From Klebsiella huaxiensis (lineage in GTDB: Bacteria; Pseudomonadota; Gammaproteobacteria; Enterobacterales; Enterobacteriaceae): a stretch of DNA of 64,000 bases. The notes beneath the pieces were generated by a model that was not told where the DNA came from, ran no database searches, and saw nothing but the letters and a program-made list of their open reading frames with translations. The stretch covers positions 2,046,001 to 2,110,000 of the forward strand of contig NZ_CP036175.1 in the NCBI RefSeq assembly GCF_003261575.2, given 5' to 3'. The position numbers were made by a program, and so were the translations under genes. Within the stretch, counting starts at the first letter, position 1. Each line of letters begins with the position of its first letter. Of the stretch, positions 61,099 through 64,000 are shown piece after piece.

Positions 61099-62229
61099 CT
61101 ACAGCGCCGTTTGCCACACGCTCTGCGGCAGCAGATAAACGTCCGCTGGCGCGTTCATTCCGTCGGTCACGATATGCTGAATGCCGCTGGTCATCACCGC
61201 CAGGGTGACGTCGAAGGCGTTCAGGCTATCGCCAAAACCGGCGGTCAGGTTGAGCATTGAACCATTAGCCATCAGATACACGGTTTTATCGCCCATCCGA
61301 TAGGCGTTAATATACGGCATCACCTCTTCATGGCTGAACTGGCGCAGGTACTCGCAGTCAATCTCTTCCGCCACGTGCCCGACGTTGAGGATAAACACAC
61401 CATCTTTGGCCTTATCCAGCGCCTGTCTATTGACCACTTTTTTACCACCGGTCGCCGTGGCAACGACGTCTGCTGAGGAAATCGCTTCCTGTAATTCAAC
61501 TACGTGCCAGCCGTCGTAGGCCGCCTGGAGTCGACGGGCCGGATCGATTTCCGCCACCATCACCTGGCCGCCGAAGGCTTTTGCTGCCGCCGCTACGCCC
61601 TGACCAACCAGACCATAACCGATCACCAGTACTTTTTTCTCATGCAGGGTCAGATGGGTGGTCTGGAAGAAGGTGTGCCAGGCGGTCAAACCGACCATAT
61701 GGCGGTTGTGTAGCCCCTCTTTAACCGGTAAATCATCCCAGTTAAAAATCGGATAGCCGGGACGGATATCGCCCAGGCGACTGACGCCGGAACCCGTTGC
61801 TTCAAGCCCAGCCACGATGTTGCCGAACTTGCCGCGCTGATGCAGCAACGTGGTAATATCCGCGCCCATTTCACACAGATGCGTCGGCTGCCAGGCAATT
61901 GCTTTTTCCCAGGATTGCTGCCAGTCGGCATCGCTCATATCGCGCCATGCGCAGGCTTCTGCGCCGCGTTCCACTAGCCAGGCGACAACGTCATCCTGCA
62001 CGGTCGTTGGGTTACAGGTGGTGAGGAAAACTTTTGCGCCTTTCTCGAGGATCCCTTGTACCAGCGGGATCATTTTCATATCAAGATGCATGCAGCAGGC
62101 CAGGCGGACCTGGTTGAGGTCGGGCAGGGCGGCAACCTGGCGCAGGGTGCGCGGCATATTCTGACTGGCCCATGCCACTTCTTTCTCTAAGTTTGTTTTG
62201 TTATTCAATGTGGTTGACCTTAAATCCAT
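61099..62229 (-). CDS. S-adenosylhomocysteine-hydrolase-like protein (divergent)
   Basis: The 376-residue protein follows the SAH hydrolase plan: RLACCMHLDMK with the substrate-domain His, TTCNPTTVQDDV with the conserved Asp, NAD-binding VIGYGLVGQGVAAAAKAFGG, ILNVGHVAEEID, and ANGSMLNLTAGFGDS. It is about 50 residues shorter than usual because the C-terminal tail that completes the neighbouring subunit's NAD site is missing. By eye the catalytic Glu of EETTTG is Ala (LEATGSG) and the Asp of KxxxD is His (KEGLH). Its reaction is therefore uncertain. ATG 62229 lacks a ribosome site; a TTG seven codons in has AAGG before it. Confidence 0.8.
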   Translation of the reverse strand: MDLRSTTLNNKTNLEKEVAWASQNMPRTLRQVAALPDLNQVRLACCMHLDMKMIPLVQGILEKGAKVFLTTCNPTTVQDDVVAWLVERGAEACAWRDMSDADWQQSWEKAIAWQPTHLCEMGADITTLLHQRGKFGNIVAGLEATGSGVSRLGDIRPGYPIFNWDDLPVKEGLHNRHMVGLTAWHTFFQTTHLTLHEKKVLVIGYGLVGQGVAAAAKAFGGQVMVAEIDPARRLQAAYDGWHVVELQEAISSADVVATATGGKKVVNRQALDKAKDGVFILNVGHVAEEIDCEYLRQFSHEEVMPYINAYRMGDKTVYLMANGSMLNLTAGFGDSLNAFDVTLAVMTSGIQHIVTDGMNAPADVYLLPQSVWQTAL

Positions 62230-62396
62230 AGAGTAGGTGATACCCCGACGGGGAGAGTGATTTTAACGTAGCGCGGCAATTTTTTACATTCACAAAATGA
62301 ATACCGTAAAGCCACGATAAAGACATGGTTGTTAAATTATGGTTAAAAAAAGAAAATGAAACATAAGTTCTTATTATGACGTAAGCGAGTTGTACG

Positions 62397-63128
62397 ATGT
62401 TAAGCGTTTTACCCGGATCGTTCTTTTCACGGATCCGCATCTTCCTTGGCCGTTTGAAACCACATGCTTTGCCGGTCGCCAGAAAACACATTGTTTTGGC
62501 GTCGATCGGTGCCGGGACGGGGCTGGCGGTAACCAGCATGTTCAGCCACTGGTTGCTGGGCGAAGTCAATCTCTGGTTTATCGCGCCAATGGGCGCATCG
62601 GCGGTGTTGCTGTTTGGCGTGCCGAGCAGTCCGCTAGCCCAACCGTGGTCGATTGTCGGTGGCAACGCATTATCGGCGCTCATCGGGGTGACGGTGGGGA
62701 TACTGGTCCCCGATCTCGCGCTCGCCTGCGGCGTGGCGGCAGGGCTGGCGATCGCTGGAATGTATTTCCTGCGTTGCCTGCATCCGCCGGGCGGGGCGGT
62801 GGCGTTAACCGCGATCCTTGGCGGCGCTGGCGTGCAGAGTGAAGGCTATCATTTTGTTTTAACTCCGGTATTGCTCAACTCCTTAATGCTGGCGCTGCTG
62901 GCCATTGTCTTCAATAATCTGGTTGGACGCCGCTATCCGCACCCGCTGGCGGCGGAAGAAGTGAAGGTGAAATCGGTGCCGCTGGGCATCGCAGTGACGC
63001 GTGACGATATCCACGCGGCGCTGCTCGACGGTCAGTTTCTCGATATCGATGAAGACGATGTGCAGGAACTGCTGGAAAATATCGAGCAGAAAGCCAGGCT
63101 GCGGATCGCCAGTACGCAACGATCTTGA
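62397..63128 (+). CDS. HPP-family membrane protein
   Basis: The 243-residue protein has four or five hydrophobic segments (about 30-175) and the family motif LHPPGGAVALTAI near residue 127. The C-terminal 65 residues are cytoplasmic and acidic (FLDIDEDDVQELLENIEQKA). HPP proteins are integral membrane proteins; some plant and cyanobacterial members import nitrite, but the role in enterobacteria is unknown to me. It is divergent from the SAH-hydrolase-like gene across about 167 bp. Confidence 0.82.
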   Translation: MLSVLPGSFFSRIRIFLGRLKPHALPVARKHIVLASIGAGTGLAVTSMFSHWLLGEVNLWFIAPMGASAVLLFGVPSSPLAQPWSIVGGNALSALIGVTVGILVPDLALACGVAAGLAIAGMYFLRCLHPPGGAVALTAILGGAGVQSEGYHFVLTPVLLNSLMLALLAIVFNNLVGRRYPHPLAAEEVKVKSVPLGIAVTRDDIHAALLDGQFLDIDEDDVQELLENIEQKARLRIASTQRS

Positions 63129-63145
63129 TTTTCCCTTTCAACCAT

Positions 63146-63190
63146 CAAGGGAGGCGTGATTTTATCTCCACGCTCCCCTTGTTTATTGTT
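63146..63190 (+). terminator. Terminator after the HPP gene
   Basis: CAAGGGAGGCGTG and CACGCTCCCCTTG pair with two mismatches around ATTTTATCTC, followed by TTTATTGTTTTT, 17 bp after the stop. Confidence 0.75.
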
Positions 63191-63513
63191 TTTCCTCCCC
63201 CGCGATTAGGCTGAACCAAGCCATTTTTCATCTCCATGCGCGCAAAACTCTGCGGATCGTGATTGCGATCGAGAAAATCGTCCATTTGATGAGCAAAAAG
63301 TTGACGCCCTTAACGAAATGAAAATTCCAAAATAAATTGATATGGATTTTTTAATTCGTAAGCGTATAACAAGTTGTTAAATTATGCACCCGGGTGCAAA
63401 AAGGTGTGCAACTGATTTCCGATGCCAGAACTTGCTGTCTCTGCATTGGCGATGTGATCTTTTTATTCATAAAAACAAAACGATAGAACGCTCATCCCTG
63501 ACAGGACAACAAA
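63191..63513 (+). promoter_or_regulatory. Upstream region of the sugar-porter gene
   Basis: About 320 bp without a gene. It is AT-rich in the middle and carries the perfect 14-bp palindrome described separately. No confident promoter hexamers were found. Confidence 0.5.
63385..63398. promoter_or_regulatory. Perfect 14-bp palindrome, possible operator
   Basis: TGCACCCGGGTGCA is self-complementary, and a half-site-like GGTGTGCA follows 13 bp later. It lies about 115 bp before the sugar-porter start. A CG-centred palindrome of this size is typical of LacI/GalR-type operators, but no regulator gene is in view. Confidence 0.4.
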
Positions 63514-64000
63514 ATGACCGATCATGTGATAACTGAAAGTCGTAAAACAGATAATGATAAGAAAATCAGATTAATAACCCTCGTCTCCACCATCGGCGGT
63601 TTGTGCTTTGGCTATGACACCGGGGTTATTTCCGGCGCACTGATTTTTATGAAGAACGACCTTGGCCTCAGCCCGTTGCAGGAAGGGCTGGTGACATCGT
63701 TCTTATTATTCGGCGCTGCAATCGGCTCCGTTGGTGGCGGCTGGCTGTCGGACCGGCAGGGCAGGCGGAAAAATATCCTTTGGGTGGCGATTATCTTTAT
63801 CTTTGGCGCGCTCGGCACCGCCGTGGCGTGGGATATGTCATCGATGATTATCGCTCGCTTTATCCTTGGCCTGGCAGTGGGCTGCGCGTCGGTGACGGTA
63901 CCGATTTATATCTCCGAACTGGCGAGGCCCTCGCAGCGCGAACGGCTGGTCACGGTCAACGAGCTGATGATCGTCACCGGGCAATTTCTCGCCTATTCGG
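63514..64000 (+). CDS. Sugar-porter MFS transporter, 5' part
   Basis: The first 162 residues are visible and the gene runs off the right edge. The protein has the sugar-porter features GGLCFGYDTGVISGALIF in helix 1, GGWLSDRQGRRKNI between helices 2 and 3 (the GRR motif), and VPIYISELARPSQRER after helix 4 (PxYxSE). It is a proton symporter for a sugar or polyol, most like IolT/inositol or xylose/arabinose porters. ACAGGAC precedes the ATG. The substrate cannot be decided from the fragment. Confidence 0.9.
   Translation, partial: MTDHVITESRKTDNDKKIRLITLVSTIGGLCFGYDTGVISGALIFMKNDLGLSPLQEGLVTSFLLFGAAIGSVGGGWLSDRQGRRKNILWVAIIFIFGALGTAVAWDMSSMIIARFILGLAVGCASVTVPIYISELARPSQRERLVTVNELMIVTGQFLAYS

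Noticed and set aside
63440..63475. CRP site near TGTGATCTTTTTATTC
   Set aside because: Only one half site (TGTGA) fits; the partner half is absent.
1..64000. CRISPR arrays, tRNA or rRNA genes, prophage or integrase genes
   Set aside because: No spaced direct repeats, cloverleaf sequences or phage-type genes were noticed while reading; the polysaccharide loci vary by homologous exchange rather than by an integrase.

Overview
The window reads as the capsule (K) and O-antigen region of a Klebsiella-type enterobacterium (Klebsiella or Raoultella; the species cannot be fixed from sequence alone). The reasons are the order PAP2-phosphatase gene, wzi, wza, wzb, wzc, an AT-rich serotype-specific block, gnd, manC, manB, ugd, uge, then manC, manB, wzm, wzt, wbdD, wbdA, wbdB, wbdC, and finally the his operon. 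The Wzi-type surface anchor and a mannan O locus placed between uge and hisI are both Klebsiella hallmarks. No tRNA, rRNA, CRISPR array, complete insertion sequence or prophage was seen.

Layout. (1) 1-420: 3' part of a PAP2-family phosphatase gene. (2) 421-1426: a long regulatory gap carrying a JUMPstart/ops element. (3) 1427-17872: Wzy-dependent capsule genes: export and control (wzi, wza, wzb, wzc), the initiating transferase WbaP, four GT4-type glycosyltransferases, Wzy, Wzx, a WcaK-like pyruvyltransferase and a secreted clan GH-A glycosidase. Most of this block is clearly AT-rich compared with its flanks. (4) 18014-23788: gnd, manC, manB and ugd, which supply GDP-mannose and UDP-glucuronate. 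(5) 23789-27276: mostly non-coding, with a 127-bp ERIC element, a 40-residue membrane peptide gene, uge on the minus strand, a doubtful ORF and a second JUMPstart/ops site. (6) 27277-39360: ABC-transporter-dependent polymannose O-antigen locus. WbdA has three glycosyltransferase modules and WbdD is a methyltransferase without a visible kinase, which points to the Klebsiella O5 / E. coli O8 type rather than O3/O9. (7) 39402-46639: his operon on the minus strand with leader peptide and attenuator. (8) 46814-62229: housekeeping and accessory genes: yeeZ, a LysR regulator, plaP, an ArsR-like regulator divergent from a second EF-G gene, sbcB, dacD, a second wzi-like gene, sbmC, yeeA, tmaR, a cobU remnant, cobS and a divergent SAH-hydrolase-like gene. 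(9) 62397-64000: an HPP-family membrane protein and the 5' part of a sugar-porter MFS gene.

How it works together. WbaP plus four glycosyltransferases would build a lipid-linked repeat of about five sugars, probably containing galactose, mannose and glucuronate and perhaps a pyruvate ketal. Wzx flips it, Wzy polymerises it, Wza/Wzb/Wzc export it and Wzi holds it on the surface. In parallel WbdC, WbdB and WbdA build a cytoplasmic mannan, WbdD caps it and Wzm/Wzt export it. Both loci carry ops-type signals for RfaH, and both carry nearly identical manC-manB pairs, forming a 2.76-kb direct repeat 7,629 bp apart.

The places most worth a second look are the EF-G paralogue/ArsR pair with a 12-2-12 operator-like dyad, the SAH-hydrolase-like protein with altered catalytic positions, the distant wzi paralogue, the capsule-locus glycosidase, the manCB direct repeat and the cobU relic. 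All identifications come from reading the sequence and remembered family features; no database search was run.
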